Made by a program: the position numbers and the translations under genes | Notes under the pieces: model-generated | The model's database searches: none | The model's input: only the letters and a program-made list of their open reading frames with translations | Told to the model about the DNA's origin: nothing | Origin: Myxococcus xanthus | GTDB taxonomy: Bacteria > Myxococcota > Myxococcia > Myxococcales > Myxococcaceae | Assembly (NCBI RefSeq): GCF_013116825.1 | Contig: NZ_JABFNS010000005.1 | Location: 62,001-126,000, forward strand | Direction: 5' to 3' | Length of the DNA: 64,000 nucleotides | Shown here: positions 53,500 to 61,599 of the stretch, piece by piece | How the letters are laid out: every line of letters begins with the position of its first letter | Numbering within the stretch: position 1 is the first letter of the stretch

Positions 53500-54978
53500 T
53501 CAGTAGGCGGGGTGCTGCTTGCACTCCCCCTTCGGACGGAACGGCAAGGCCCACAGCTCGCGTCCAGTCTTCCCGTCATCCGCCGAGAAGAACACGTCCC
53601 AGCCTGAGCGCACGAAGTCGCGTGGGGACGAGGAAGCGCTCCCGTGCGCCAGACCTCGCAGCGCCTTCGTGCCCGAACGGGTGCCATCACTCACCCAGGG
53701 CTCGTGCCCATGCACCCCGTCGCTCGCGGAGAAGAACAACGTGCCTTCAATGGAGGCCAGCGCTTCAGGATCCGATGAGCCACCACCGGGCGCCAGATCC
53801 TTGAAGAGCCTGGTCCCCGAGCCGGTGCCGTTGATCACCCAGAGTTCACGTCCCTCTCCGGAGCCATCATTCGCGGCGAAGAAGACTCGCGACTTCAGGA
53901 CCGCCAGAGAGCTCGGTGAGGAGCTCATGGGCCCTGGCCAGATGTCCTTCACCAGCTTCGTGCTTGAGGTCGAGCCGTTGCTGATCCAAAGCTCCTCACC
54001 CTCTGGCTCACCTGCCCCGGCGCTGAAGACGACACGCTTACCCAGCGCGACCAGGTCGTGCGGATAATCGCCGAAGAAGTGCCGCAACTGTTGCGTGTTC
54101 GAGGCGGCCCCATCCGTCTTCCACAAGCTGGCTTCGCCCTCGTCGTTATCCACGAGGAAATAGAGGCGCGACTTCACAGCCAGCAGGTCGAAGATGACGT
54201 TATCTCCTACCCGACTGAGGACGGGGACGGCACCTGGTACTCCGGTGCTACGCCAGAGATGAATCAACTCGCGCGTGGCGCTGTCCTGACCTGCGACGAA
54301 ATAGAAGGCCTCGCTCCCCACGCGAGCAAAGCTCCGCGGGGTAGAGCTATCGGGGCCGGGCTCGATGTCCTCGACGAGGTACGTCCCCGCGTCCGTTCCA
54401 TCACTGCGCCACAGCTCGCGTCCGTGCACGCCGTCGTTCGCGCCGAAGTACAGGACACCCCCGAACTCAACCATCAGCACGGGCACGAACCTCCTGATGA
54501 AAGGGTCCGGCCGGAGAATCCCATCCTCCGGCCCCGGGTAGATGTCCTTCACCAGGTACGTGCCGCTCGACGTCCCGTCGGTCACCCACAACTCGTAGCC
54601 GTGGACGCCGTCATCCGCGGCGAAGAACACCCGGTTCCCCACCCGGGTGAGATTCGAGATCTCCGCCCCCGCCAGCCCTGGGTAGATGTCCTTCACCAGC
54701 GACGTACCGCTTCCCTCCGTTCCGCTGCTTCGCCACAACTCGCGTCCATGCACCCCGTCGTCCGCCGTGAAGAAGAGGACCCGGTCGCCGTGGAGCAGAT
54801 CGGCTGGATTGGACCCCTCGGGGCCAGGGTGGATGTCCGCCAATCGAACGGCCTCCTTCCCACATAGCTCCCACTTCTGACTCAGGGCGGACTCCTGACT
54901 CGCGAAGTCGACATCATCGACTTCGGCGCCACAACCCGCGGCGCCCAGGAGAACGAGTAGTGGAAGATGGGGCTTCAT
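53500..54978 (-). CDS. ELWxSDGT-repeat lipoprotein (beta-propeller-like, hyalin-type repeats)
   Basis: 492 aa. The ATG at 54978 has GGAGG 5 nt upstream and opens a lipoprotein signal (M-K-P-H-L-P-L-L-V-L-L-G-A-A-G-C, Cys16). The upstream extension of the frame is rejected. The mature protein has about eight copies of a repeat of about 48 residues, F-F-x-A-x-D-G-V-H-G-x-E-L-W-x-S-D-G-T-x-x-G-T-x-L-V-K-D-I-x-P-G. The central two copies are degenerate (L-W-R-S-T-G, L-W-K-T-D-G). These repeats are common in secreted myxobacterial and planctomycete proteins and are predicted to fold as propeller blades. Ligand unknown. No enzymatic residues seen. Confidence 0.9.
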   Translation of the reverse strand: MKPHLPLLVLLGAAGCGAEVDDVDFASQESALSQKWELCGKEAVRLADIHPGPEGSNPADLLHGDRVLFFTADDGVHGRELWRSSGTEGSGTSLVKDIYPGLAGAEISNLTRVGNRVFFAADDGVHGYELWVTDGTSSGTYLVKDIYPGPEDGILRPDPFIRRFVPVLMVEFGGVLYFGANDGVHGRELWRSDGTDAGTYLVEDIEPGPDSSTPRSFARVGSEAFYFVAGQDSATRELIHLWRSTGVPGAVPVLSRVGDNVIFDLLAVKSRLYFLVDNDEGEASLWKTDGAASNTQQLRHFFGDYPHDLVALGKRVVFSAGAGEPEGEELWISNGSTSSTKLVKDIWPGPMSSSPSSLAVLKSRVFFAANDGSGEGRELWVINGTGSGTRLFKDLAPGGGSSDPEALASIEGTLFFSASDGVHGHEPWVSDGTRSGTKALRGLAHGSASSSPRDFVRSGWDVFFSADDGKTGRELWALPFRPKGECKQHPAY

Positions 54979-55290
54979 GACGGCCTCCGTTGAGGGCGCG
55001 TCCATCCGCGCCGAATCCGGAGAGTGAGAGGCATGCGTACCCGCATCTACCTGCGCAGGGGTGGCACTCCGCGGGCGGAAAACGACAGTCGTGCACGCGG
55101 CGAGGGCGGAGACAGCGGCGCTCAATCCAGGCACGGCGACTGCACTGGCGAGCGTCCGCGCCTGGCGCCCAAGCCCTGCTCCAGGCGCACGCAACCCGCG
55201 GCATGTGCAACGCCCTTGCACCGGCAGCCATGACGACACGTCGGGCACGCACGCGCCGGACACAACGTCACACGAGGTCACAACTCAAAG
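54979..55290. promoter_or_regulatory. 312 bp divergent intergenic region
   Basis: Between the starts of the ELW-repeat lipoprotein gene (minus) and gspG (plus). It should hold both promoters. I see no convincing small gene; short frames here are Arg/Ala-rich with no ribosome site. The stretch before gspG (55236-55290) is AC-rich, and only a distant GAGG precedes the gspG start. Confidence 0.4.
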
Positions 55291-55743
55291 ATGAATCCAA
55301 CCCAGCAGAAGCTGAACGCTCGGCGTCGTCACGTTCGCGGATTTACGCTGATTGAAATCATGGTCGTCATCACCATCCTCGGGCTCATCGCCGCGGCGGT
55401 GGGCCTCTCCGTGATGTCGAACCTGGAGGAGGCCAAGCAGAAGACCGCCGCCCTGGACATCAAGACATTGGAGACGGGGCTCAAGCTCCACTACATGAAG
55501 TTCGGCAGCTTCCCGGAGACCCAGGCCGGCCTGGAAGAGCTCCTCCAGGCGCGCTCGCTGGAGCGACTGCCCACGGACCCGTGGAACCGTGACTACGTGT
55601 ACATGAATGAAGGCGGCCGCCCTGTCATCCTGTCGTACGGCGCGGACGGTGTCCCAGGGGGGGATGGCAGCGACGCGGACATCACCTCCCAGATGGAGTC
55701 ACCGTCCGCGAGCGCGGCCCGCCGCCCCAAGGGGCTCCGTTAG
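55291..55743 (+). CDS. gspG: Type II secretion major pseudopilin, GspG-like
   Basis: 150 aa. The N-terminal leader ends in R-R-R-H-V-R-G, followed by F-T-L-I-E-I-M-V-V-I-T-I-L-G-L-I-A, the prepilin peptidase site (cleavage after Gly17, Glu at mature position 5) and hydrophobic helix. The globular part keeps GspG landmarks: D-I-K-T-L-E-T-G-L-K-L-H-Y, G-S-F-P-E-T-Q-A-G-L-E-E-L, P-x-D-P-W-N-R-D-Y, S-Y-G-A-D-G and the acidic G-G-D-G-S-D-A-D-I calcium-binding C-terminus. GspG polymerises into the T2SS pseudopilus. No other gsp genes are in the window, so it is an orphan copy here. Confidence 0.93.
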   Translation: MNPTQQKLNARRRHVRGFTLIEIMVVITILGLIAAAVGLSVMSNLEEAKQKTAALDIKTLETGLKLHYMKFGSFPETQAGLEELLQARSLERLPTDPWNRDYVYMNEGGRPVILSYGADGVPGGDGSDADITSQMESPSASAARRPKGLR

Positions 55744-55761
55744 TCCGAGCCCTCGCGCACG

Positions 55762-56463
55762 TCAGCGGCCCGCCGCCACGCGCGCGAAGTGGTGCGCGAG
55801 GCGGTGCAGCACCTCCGTGTTGTCGGCCTCCGCCGCCTTGAGCTTGGGCAGCTGCGCCTTCAGCTCCTGGAGGTTCTTCCCGCGCTGTTGGAGGCTGTCC
55901 GCCTCGAGGTCGATCCATCGCCCCAACTCGCTGGCGGTCAGCTCCAGGTGGAACTGGAAGCCGTAGGACGTGCCCAGCCGGAAGGCCTGCTGGGTATACC
56001 GGTCCGTGGACGCCAGCAGCGTGGCGTCCGGGACGGGCGCATATGAGTCACCGTGCCAGTGCGCCACGACCGTGCGCGGACGGGCCCCGGACACCACGGG
56101 GTCCTTCTGCGCCTCCGGCGTCCATCGCACCGGGCCCACGCCCACCTCGAAGCCATTCTTCCCGGGGAACACGTCCGCGCCCGCCGCCGCCGCGAGCATC
56201 TGGGCGCCCAGGCAGATGCCCAGGCACGGGCGCTCGTAGGCGAGCCGCTCCATGAGGATGCCCAGCTCCTGCCGCAGGAAGGGATGCTGCTCGGATTCGT
56301 AGACGGCCATGCGGCCGCCCATGATGACCAGCAGCTCCGCGTCCACGTCCTCCCGGCGCACGGCGCGGAAGCGGTTCACCAGCGTGAAGCCCGCCGCCTG
56401 CAACACCGGCCCCAGCAGGCCGGGCCCTTCGTGCTCCTCGTGCTGGAACACCACCGCGCGCAT
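55762..56463 (-). CDS. Class I glutamine amidotransferase (GMP synthase-like domain, stand-alone)
   Basis: 233 aa from the ATG at 56463, chosen because GGGAGG is 8 nt upstream; a GTG three codons earlier is less well placed. The catalytic triad is visible: nucleophile Cys84 in G-I-C-L-G-A-Q, and His172 and Glu174 in F-Q-F-H-L-E. The upstream M-G-G-R-M strand forms the oxyanion site. The class transfers glutamine amide nitrogen or hydrolyses gamma-glutamyl bonds. Stand-alone members of this type are of unknown substrate. It faces gspG (stops 18 bp apart) and lies 40 bp downstream of the Cys-rich lipoprotein gene. Confidence 0.92.
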   Translation of the reverse strand: MRAVVFQHEEHEGPGLLGPVLQAAGFTLVNRFRAVRREDVDAELLVIMGGRMAVYESEQHPFLRQELGILMERLAYERPCLGICLGAQMLAAAAGADVFPGKNGFEVGVGPVRWTPEAQKDPVVSGARPRTVVAHWHGDSYAPVPDATLLASTDRYTQQAFRLGTSYGFQFHLELTASELGRWIDLEADSLQQRGKNLQELKAQLPKLKAAEADNTEVLHRLAHHFARVAAGR

Positions 56464-56503
56464 CGACGTCACCTCCCAAGCCGCGGGCGCCCTGCCCGCC
56501 GGC

Positions 56504-56782
56504 TCAATCGTATGCGCACGACGTGCAGATGTTGAGGCAGGTCCCCACCTGCTCTCTGTGCTCCTTCACACACTCCTGGTTGGAGGCGCAGTTCTCGTCG
56601 CTGGTACAGCCGGGCACACACGAGCTGAAGGTTGCGTCCGCGCAGTACTGTCCCGGCTGGCAGGGGTCATCGCCCATGAACTCTCCGCACTCGGTGTACC
56701 CCTGCTGGAGGGGCGCCATGACGCAGGCGCTGGTTCCCAGGGCAAGCACGGTGAGGACGGCGGGCCAGAGACGGGTACGCAT
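56504..56782 (-). CDS. Small Cys-rich lipoprotein
   Basis: 92 aa from the ATG at 56782 with AAAGG upstream. The signal ends in G-T-S-A-C (Cys20). The mature part has ten further cysteines in a pattern like C-x7-C-x5-C-x6-C-x3-C-x5-C-x6-C-x11-C-x3-C-x2-C, resembling the disulfide-rich Dickkopf/EGF-like repeats common in myxobacterial surface lipoproteins. It probably forms several disulfides in the periplasm or at the surface. No function assigned. A strong hairpin separates it from the DUF1592 gene upstream. Confidence 0.8.
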   Translation of the reverse strand: MRTRLWPAVLTVLALGTSACVMAPLQQGYTECGEFMGDDPCQPGQYCADATFSSCVPGCTSDENCASNQECVKEHREQVGTCLNICTSCAYD

Positions 56783-56797
56783 CGAATTACCTTTCGG

Positions 56798-56824
56798 GAG
56801 CAAGCGGAGGATGCCCGCTTGCTC
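56798..56824 (-). terminator. Perfect 10 bp hairpin between the DUF1592 and Cys-rich lipoprotein genes
   Basis: GAGCAAGCGG (56798-56807) and CCGCTTGCTC (56815-56824) form a perfect 10 bp stem with a 7-nt loop, 44 bp after the DUF1592 stop and 16 bp before the lipoprotein ATG. It can end the upstream transcript or act as a processing or attenuation site. No U-tract follows. Confidence 0.65.
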
Positions 56825-56867
56825 TCGACGGCCGTCCGAGCGCCGTATTCACGGCCCGTACATCGTT

Positions 56868-58907
56868 CTACTCCGCGGCCGGCACCGGGCAGCGGTTGCG
56901 GAAGCTGTCGCTGAGGGCCACGGCCACCAGCAGTTCGGGGAGCCGGTGTCCGCCCGCCGAGAAGCGCGTGTCCACATAGCGCACGGTGGCCTCGTCCTCG
57001 TCTGTCAGCGCCCGGCCCAAGCCATAGGCCAGCGCCTGCCGCGTCATGCACGTCGCGAAGGCCGGGTCGCCCTTGAGGATGGTCGCCAGCTCACGCGGTC
57101 CCTGGAACGACACGCCCTTGAAGTTGCCCGTGGCGTCCACCGGCGAGCCGTTGTCCGTCTCCCGCCAGGCCCCGGCCGCGTCGTAGTTCTCCAGGCCGAA
57201 GCCGATGGGGTCCAGCGTGTCGTGGCAGCCCGCGCAGGCGGGGTTCGCGCGGTGCAGTTCGGTGATCTGCCGCAGCGTGGAGCCCGGCGGAACCTGCGTG
57301 GGCAGCGCCTCCACGCCGGGAGGCGGCGGAGGGGGCTCCTGGCACAGCAGCTTGCCCAGCACCCACTTGCCGCGAAGCACCGGTGACGTGCGCGTGGCCA
57401 GCGACGCCTGCGCCAGCACACCTGCCTGGCCCAGCACACCGCCGCGCCGTCCGTCGCCCGTGCTCACGCGCGTGACGGAGGCGGAGCCCGGGCGAGGCAG
57501 GCCGTAGTAGTCCGCGAGCCGGTCGTTGACGTACGTGAAGTCCGCGTCCAGCAGCTCCAGCGCGCTGCGGTCCTCGTTGAGGAAGGCGCGGAAGAAGCTC
57601 TCCCCTTCCTCTCGAATGGCGCGCTTGAGCTCGGAGTCCATGCCGGGGAACAGCGTCGGGTCCGCGGTGATGCCGTCCACCTTCCGCAGGCCCAGCCACT
57701 GGCCGGCGAAGTTCTGCACCAGCGCCTCGGACCGTGGGTCCTTCAGCATCCGGCGCACCTGCGCCTCCAGCACCTCCGGTTCGGCCAACCGGCCCGCGTC
57801 CGCCAGAGACGTCAGCTCCGCGTCCGGCTGGCTGCTCCAGAGGAAGTACGACAGGCGCGATGCCAGCTCGCGCGCGGACAGCTCGCGCTTGCCCGTCCCA
57901 GGCGCCTGCGTCTCCACGACCTGGAAGAGGAAGTGCGGCGACAGCAGCACCGAACGGAGCGCGAACTTCGCCGCCAGTTCGAAGCCGTCCCCCGACTCCC
58001 GCACGAGCGTGTAGACGCTCATCATCTCCGCGACCTCGTCCGGCTTCGCGGGACGCCGCCAGGCGCGGTTCGCCAGCGACTCCACCATCTGCCGGGCACA
58101 GGCTTCTTCCCCGGTGGTGGCCGGGTCGCACACGCGCAGGTGGCGCTGGGTGGCCACCGACGTGGGCGCGGGCGACCGGACCTCCATCCAATCCAACAGG
58201 AGGTTGCGGTCCGTGGACGTGTCCGGGTCGTAGATGTCGTTGGTGAAGCGCACGGTGAAGCGCTTCGGTCCTGGCGAGTCCACCCGCACCGGCTGCGTGT
58301 ACACCGTGGGCGTGATGGCCGGCACGTCGAGCGACGCCACCACGACGCCATCCAGCAGCCACTGCATCCGCACCGGGTCCGGCGGCGCCTGCGTGCCCCA
58401 CGCGCGCACGGAGAGCTGGTACTCGCCGGTCTGGGCGAAGGTGAAGGTGGCGGAGAGGTCGCCGTTGGACCACAGGTTCCACACGGTGCCGTTCTGCTCG
58501 CTGGCGCCGGTGGTGGCGCTGGCGGATTCGGCCTCGAGGCGAACGGTGCCACCTCCGGCGCTGGCGGCGCCGTCCCGGGCCCAGGCCTGGTCGATGAGGC
58601 GGCCCGCGGTGGCCTCATAGGCCTCCACCAGCGCGGGGGACACGCCCAGCAGGCGGGCCTCGTTGTCGAAGCCGTGGCCCGTGGGGTCCGCCGGGAAGGC
58701 CGTCGCGGGCCGGCCCGTCTCGCCGAGCAGATCGCGCACGGTGTTGTCGTACTCCGCGCGGTTCAACCGGCGCAGCGAATGCGCGCCATCCGAGCAGCTC
58801 TGCGCGGCGACGACGGGCTTGGGGTCCTGGGTGCGCGCGACGGGCAGCTCGTCCGAGCACGCGGTGAGCAGCAGGGGGATTCCGAAGAGCAGTGAGCGGG
58901 TCTTCAT
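56868..58907 (-). CDS. DUF1592/DUF1588-type lipoprotein with carbohydrate-binding insert and CxxCH motif
   Basis: 679 aa from the ATG at 58907 with GGGGAGA upstream. The lipoprotein signal ends L-L-T-A-C (Cys17). Order: DUF1587-like (L-R-R-L-N-R-A-E-Y-D-N-T-V-R-D-L-L), a CBM60/PF16841-like domain at about 120-250 (L-E-A-E-S-A ... W-G-T-Q-A), DUF1595, DUF1592 (L-S-Y-F-L-W-S-S-Q-P-D), DUF1588 with C-A-G-C-H at 558-562 (Q-E-P-P-P-P-P-P upstream) and DUF1585 at the C-terminus. This multi-DUF architecture is best known from Planctomycetes cytochrome-like proteins and is nearly always next to a DUF1552 gene, as here. C-x-x-C-H could bind a c-type heme. The reaction is unknown. Confidence 0.9.
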   Translation of the reverse strand: MKTRSLLFGIPLLLTACSDELPVARTQDPKPVVAAQSCSDGAHSLRRLNRAEYDNTVRDLLGETGRPATAFPADPTGHGFDNEARLLGVSPALVEAYEATAGRLIDQAWARDGAASAGGGTVRLEAESASATTGASEQNGTVWNLWSNGDLSATFTFAQTGEYQLSVRAWGTQAPPDPVRMQWLLDGVVVASLDVPAITPTVYTQPVRVDSPGPKRFTVRFTNDIYDPDTSTDRNLLLDWMEVRSPAPTSVATQRHLRVCDPATTGEEACARQMVESLANRAWRRPAKPDEVAEMMSVYTLVRESGDGFELAAKFALRSVLLSPHFLFQVVETQAPGTGKRELSARELASRLSYFLWSSQPDAELTSLADAGRLAEPEVLEAQVRRMLKDPRSEALVQNFAGQWLGLRKVDGITADPTLFPGMDSELKRAIREEGESFFRAFLNEDRSALELLDADFTYVNDRLADYYGLPRPGSASVTRVSTGDGRRGGVLGQAGVLAQASLATRTSPVLRGKWVLGKLLCQEPPPPPPGVEALPTQVPPGSTLRQITELHRANPACAGCHDTLDPIGFGLENYDAAGAWRETDNGSPVDATGNFKGVSFQGPRELATILKGDPAFATCMTRQALAYGLGRALTDEDEATVRYVDTRFSAGGHRLPELLVAVALSDSFRNRCPVPAAE

Positions 58908-58920
58908 GTGCGGTCTCCCC

Positions 58921-60315
58921 TCACGCCAGCCCGGCCAGCGGTCCCTGCGCCAGCGGTCCGAAGGTGCCTCGTGGAATCTCGAAGGCCTGGAGGATGGAGA
59001 GCAGCACGTCTCCACACCGCTTGCCTTGTGCCCGCATGTGCCGGCCCGGCCGGATGGCGCCGCCCGCGCGCCCCGCGAGCAGCACCGGCATGTCGTAGTG
59101 GTTGTGCCAATCGCTGTGCGAGATGTCGCTCGAGTAGAACACCGCCACGTTGTCGAGCAGCGTGCCCTCCCCCTCCGGCACCGCCTTCAGCCGTTGCACC
59201 AGGTGCGCGAAGCGGGCCACCTGCCACCGGTCGATCTCCACCTTGGCCGCCAGCTTCACCGGATCGTTGCCATGGTGGGAGGCATCGCCGTGGTGGGAGA
59301 AGGCCCGGCCGTTGACGGTGAACATCATCGGGCTGACGCACATGCCGAGCATCAGCGTGGCGACGCGGGTGGCGTCGCACTCGAAGGACTTCACGATGAG
59401 GTCGCACATCAGGTTGGCGTAGGCCGTGCCATCCATGGGGATGCCCACGGGACGGGCGCCCGTGGCGCACGCGGCGGCCGGAGCACCCTGCTCGGCTTTC
59501 TGGATGGCGACCTCGATTTCGCGGATGCCCGTGAGGTACTCGTCCAGCCGGAGCTTGTCCGCCTGGCCCACCTTCGCCTGGAGCGCCTTCGCCTGGCCCG
59601 TCATCCGGTCAAGCACGCTGCGCCGGTACATCCAGCGGCGCCGCTCCGCGTCCGTGGGGCCTTCGGCTGGAAGCGAACCGAAGAGCCGGTCGAAGATGAC
59701 GCGTGGGTTGTAGACGTTGGGCAGCCGCCGGCCGCGGGAGAACGTCACCATGCAGTGGTCCTCGCCGCTGCAATGGTCCTGCGTGTCGTCGTAGGACGAC
59801 GTCTTCGGGTCGATGAAGCCATCCCCGTTCGCGTCGCGGTAGCCGGGGTTGTAGTAGCCGTTGTTCTCCACGCTCAGCGTGAGCGCCGGCACGCGCACCT
59901 GGGCCGACGTGGCGCGCGCGATCACCTGATCGATGGAGTCCGTGCTGCCCGCGACGATGCGCTCGGACGCGGTGAGCATCATCCAGAAGCCGCCTTCGTG
60001 CGTGCGCTCGTAGTAGTCCCACGCGCCCAGCCGCATGCCGCTCAGCACCAGGACGTCGTCCTTCACCGGGGCCAGCGGGGACAGCGTGGGCGTCAACGCG
60101 TAGTTCGCGCCTTCGGTCGTCGGAAACCACTGGTCCGGGACGACGCCCGCGGAGTGGAACATGCCCACGAAGCGCAGCGGCGGCTTCGCACCGGACGCTT
60201 GCGCGCGTGCCGCTGAGGGAGCCATGGCCTCCAGCCAGGGCAATGCGAGCGTCGCTCCCGCGGCACCCCGCAGCAGGCTGCGTCGCGACAGCTCCCAGGT
60301 TCTCGATTTCGACAC
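58921..60315 (-). CDS. Tat-exported DUF1552 protein
   Basis: 464 aa from a GTG at 60315 with AAGGA 7 nt upstream. A twin-arginine signal (S-R-R-S-L-L-R-G, Arg11-Arg12) is followed by a hydrophobic stretch and A-R-A-Q-A. Family landmarks are F-V-G-M-F-H-S-A-G-V-V-P, G-M-R-L-G-A-W-D-Y-Y, H-E-G-G-F-W-M-M-L, the L-C-D-L-I-V-K-S-F-E-C-D-A-T region, F-S-H-H-G-D-A-S-H-H-G-N and Y-S-S-D-I-S-H-S-D-W-H-N-H. The His/Asp-rich pockets suggest metal binding, and Tat export suggests a cofactor inserted in the cytoplasm. DUF1552 proteins resemble the DUF1501/sulfatase-like superfamily. It precedes the DUF1592 gene by 13 bp: one operon and probably one complex. Confidence 0.9.
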   Translation of the reverse strand: MSKSRTWELSRRSLLRGAAGATLALPWLEAMAPSAARAQASGAKPPLRFVGMFHSAGVVPDQWFPTTEGANYALTPTLSPLAPVKDDVLVLSGMRLGAWDYYERTHEGGFWMMLTASERIVAGSTDSIDQVIARATSAQVRVPALTLSVENNGYYNPGYRDANGDGFIDPKTSSYDDTQDHCSGEDHCMVTFSRGRRLPNVYNPRVIFDRLFGSLPAEGPTDAERRRWMYRRSVLDRMTGQAKALQAKVGQADKLRLDEYLTGIREIEVAIQKAEQGAPAAACATGARPVGIPMDGTAYANLMCDLIVKSFECDATRVATLMLGMCVSPMMFTVNGRAFSHHGDASHHGNDPVKLAAKVEIDRWQVARFAHLVQRLKAVPEGEGTLLDNVAVFYSSDISHSDWHNHYDMPVLLAGRAGGAIRPGRHMRAQGKRCGDVLLSILQAFEIPRGTFGPLAQGPLAGLA

Positions 60316-60438
60316 GGGGGGTCCTTGTTGTCTGAGCCGCCGCATTGCCCAGCAACGAGGGTGCCACCCCCGGAAAGAACCAGGAATTCCGGAGAGTTGC
60401 AGCCCTCGCGGATTCCCACGGGCGTGGCAGGGGGCTCG

Positions 60439-60460
60439 ACCCCACACGCGGGTGTGGGGT
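60439..60460 (-). terminator. Hairpin after the tesB gene
   Basis: ACCCCACAC (60439-60447) and GTGTGGGGT (60452-60460) form a perfect 9 bp stem with a 4-nt loop, about 15 bp past the thioesterase stop and before the DUF1552 promoter region. No U-tract. Confidence 0.6.
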
Positions 60461-60474
60461 GTCGTCCCCGTTTC

Positions 60475-61344
60475 TCAGGCCGTGGGCTTGCGGATGCGCA
60501 GCAGCCCTTCCTGGGCCACCGAGGCCACCAGCCGGCCGTCACGCGTGTAGACGCTGCCGCGGGACAGGCCGCGCGCGTTGCCCGCCCACGGGCTGTCCAT
60601 GGAGTACAGCAGCCAGTCGCTCACCTTCAGGTCGCCGTGGAACCACAGGGCATGGTCCAGGCTGGCGCCCAGGATGCGGGGCTGGAAGAAGCTGGCCGCG
60701 TGGGGCAGGAGCGCGGTGCTGATGAGGTTGAAGTCGGACGCGTAGGCCAGCACGTACCGGTGCACCTGCGGATCCTCCGGCAGGTCGCCGTTGGCGCGGA
60801 ACCACACGTGCTTGATGGGCGCCTTCGCCTCTGGGGTGAACGGATCCTCCGGCGCCACGGGCCGGATCTCAATCGGCTTCTCCCCCAGGAACTTCTCCCG
60901 CAGGGCTTCCGGGATGCGGGCGGACAGGCGGCTCAGCAGCTCCTGCTCCGAGGCCAGCGCCTCCGGGCCCGGCACCTCCGGCATGGGCACCTGGTGGGCA
61001 AAGCCCTCTTCGTCCCCGTGGAAGGAGGCCATCATCGTCAGGATGGGCTCGCCCTTCTGGACGGCCACGACGCGCCGCGTGGTGATGCTGCCGCCGTCCC
61101 GCACCCGGTCCACCGTGTAGACGACTGGAAGCGTCGCGTCGCCCGGGCGCAGGAAGTAGCCGTGCAGGGAGTGGACATGCCGGCCGGCGGGCACCGTCTG
61201 GCTGCCCGCGGACAGCGCCTGCCCCAGCACCTGGCCGCCGAAGAGCTGGCGGAACCCCAGGTCTTGACTCCGGCCACGAAACAGATTTTCCTCGATTTTC
61301 TCCAGTTTAAGGAGCGACAGCAGCTCATCCAGGACTCGGCTCAT
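60475..61344 (-). CDS. tesB: Acyl-CoA thioesterase II
   Basis: 289 aa from the ATG at 61344, matching the usual length (E. coli TesB 286); the upstream extension to 61425 is rejected. It hydrolyses medium- to long-chain acyl-CoA to free acid and CoA in the cytoplasm. It has a double hotdog fold: L-F-R-G-x-S and F-G-G-Q-V-L-G-Q-A-L in the first half, H-S-L-H-G-Y-F-L-R-P-G, then S-L-D-H-A-L-W-F-H with the catalytic Asp, and near the end A-S-V-A-Q-E-G-L-L-R with the catalytic Gln. It is divergent from the BASS gene, with 255 bp between starts. Confidence 0.95.
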   Translation of the reverse strand: MSRVLDELLSLLKLEKIEENLFRGRSQDLGFRQLFGGQVLGQALSAGSQTVPAGRHVHSLHGYFLRPGDATLPVVYTVDRVRDGGSITTRRVVAVQKGEPILTMMASFHGDEEGFAHQVPMPEVPGPEALASEQELLSRLSARIPEALREKFLGEKPIEIRPVAPEDPFTPEAKAPIKHVWFRANGDLPEDPQVHRYVLAYASDFNLISTALLPHAASFFQPRILGASLDHALWFHGDLKVSDWLLYSMDSPWAGNARGLSRGSVYTRDGRLVASVAQEGLLRIRKPTA

Positions 61345-61599
61345 GGCCCCTGTCGTAATCGACCCGGGCACCGGTGTCTCGGGAAGCGGCGCCCTGTCCA
61401 GGGGCCCACCCGACCGCGAAGCCATGTCGGTTCACGAAGAGAATAGACGGCTCATGCGCAGCGCCGCAGTGCATCAATGACATACGGCGTCATGGGTAGC
61501 CTCCACTTTTAGCAACCTTTGAGGGCGGAGACGCTTGAAGCGCCCCGCACTCTTGCGCGACGCTAATGCTCAACGCTGGACACTCCATCCGGGGGGCGA

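Noticed and set aside
49434-53804. Plus-strand frames of 547 and 633 codons (49434-51077, 51903-53804)
   Set aside because: Antisense to the GMC oxidoreductase operon; composition is Arg/His/Gln-rich with no recognisable motif.
58921-60447. Longer start (GTG at 60447) for the DUF1552 protein
   Set aside because: It would bury the twin-arginine signal 50 residues inside the protein. The GTG at 60315 has AAGGA and puts the signal at the N-terminus.
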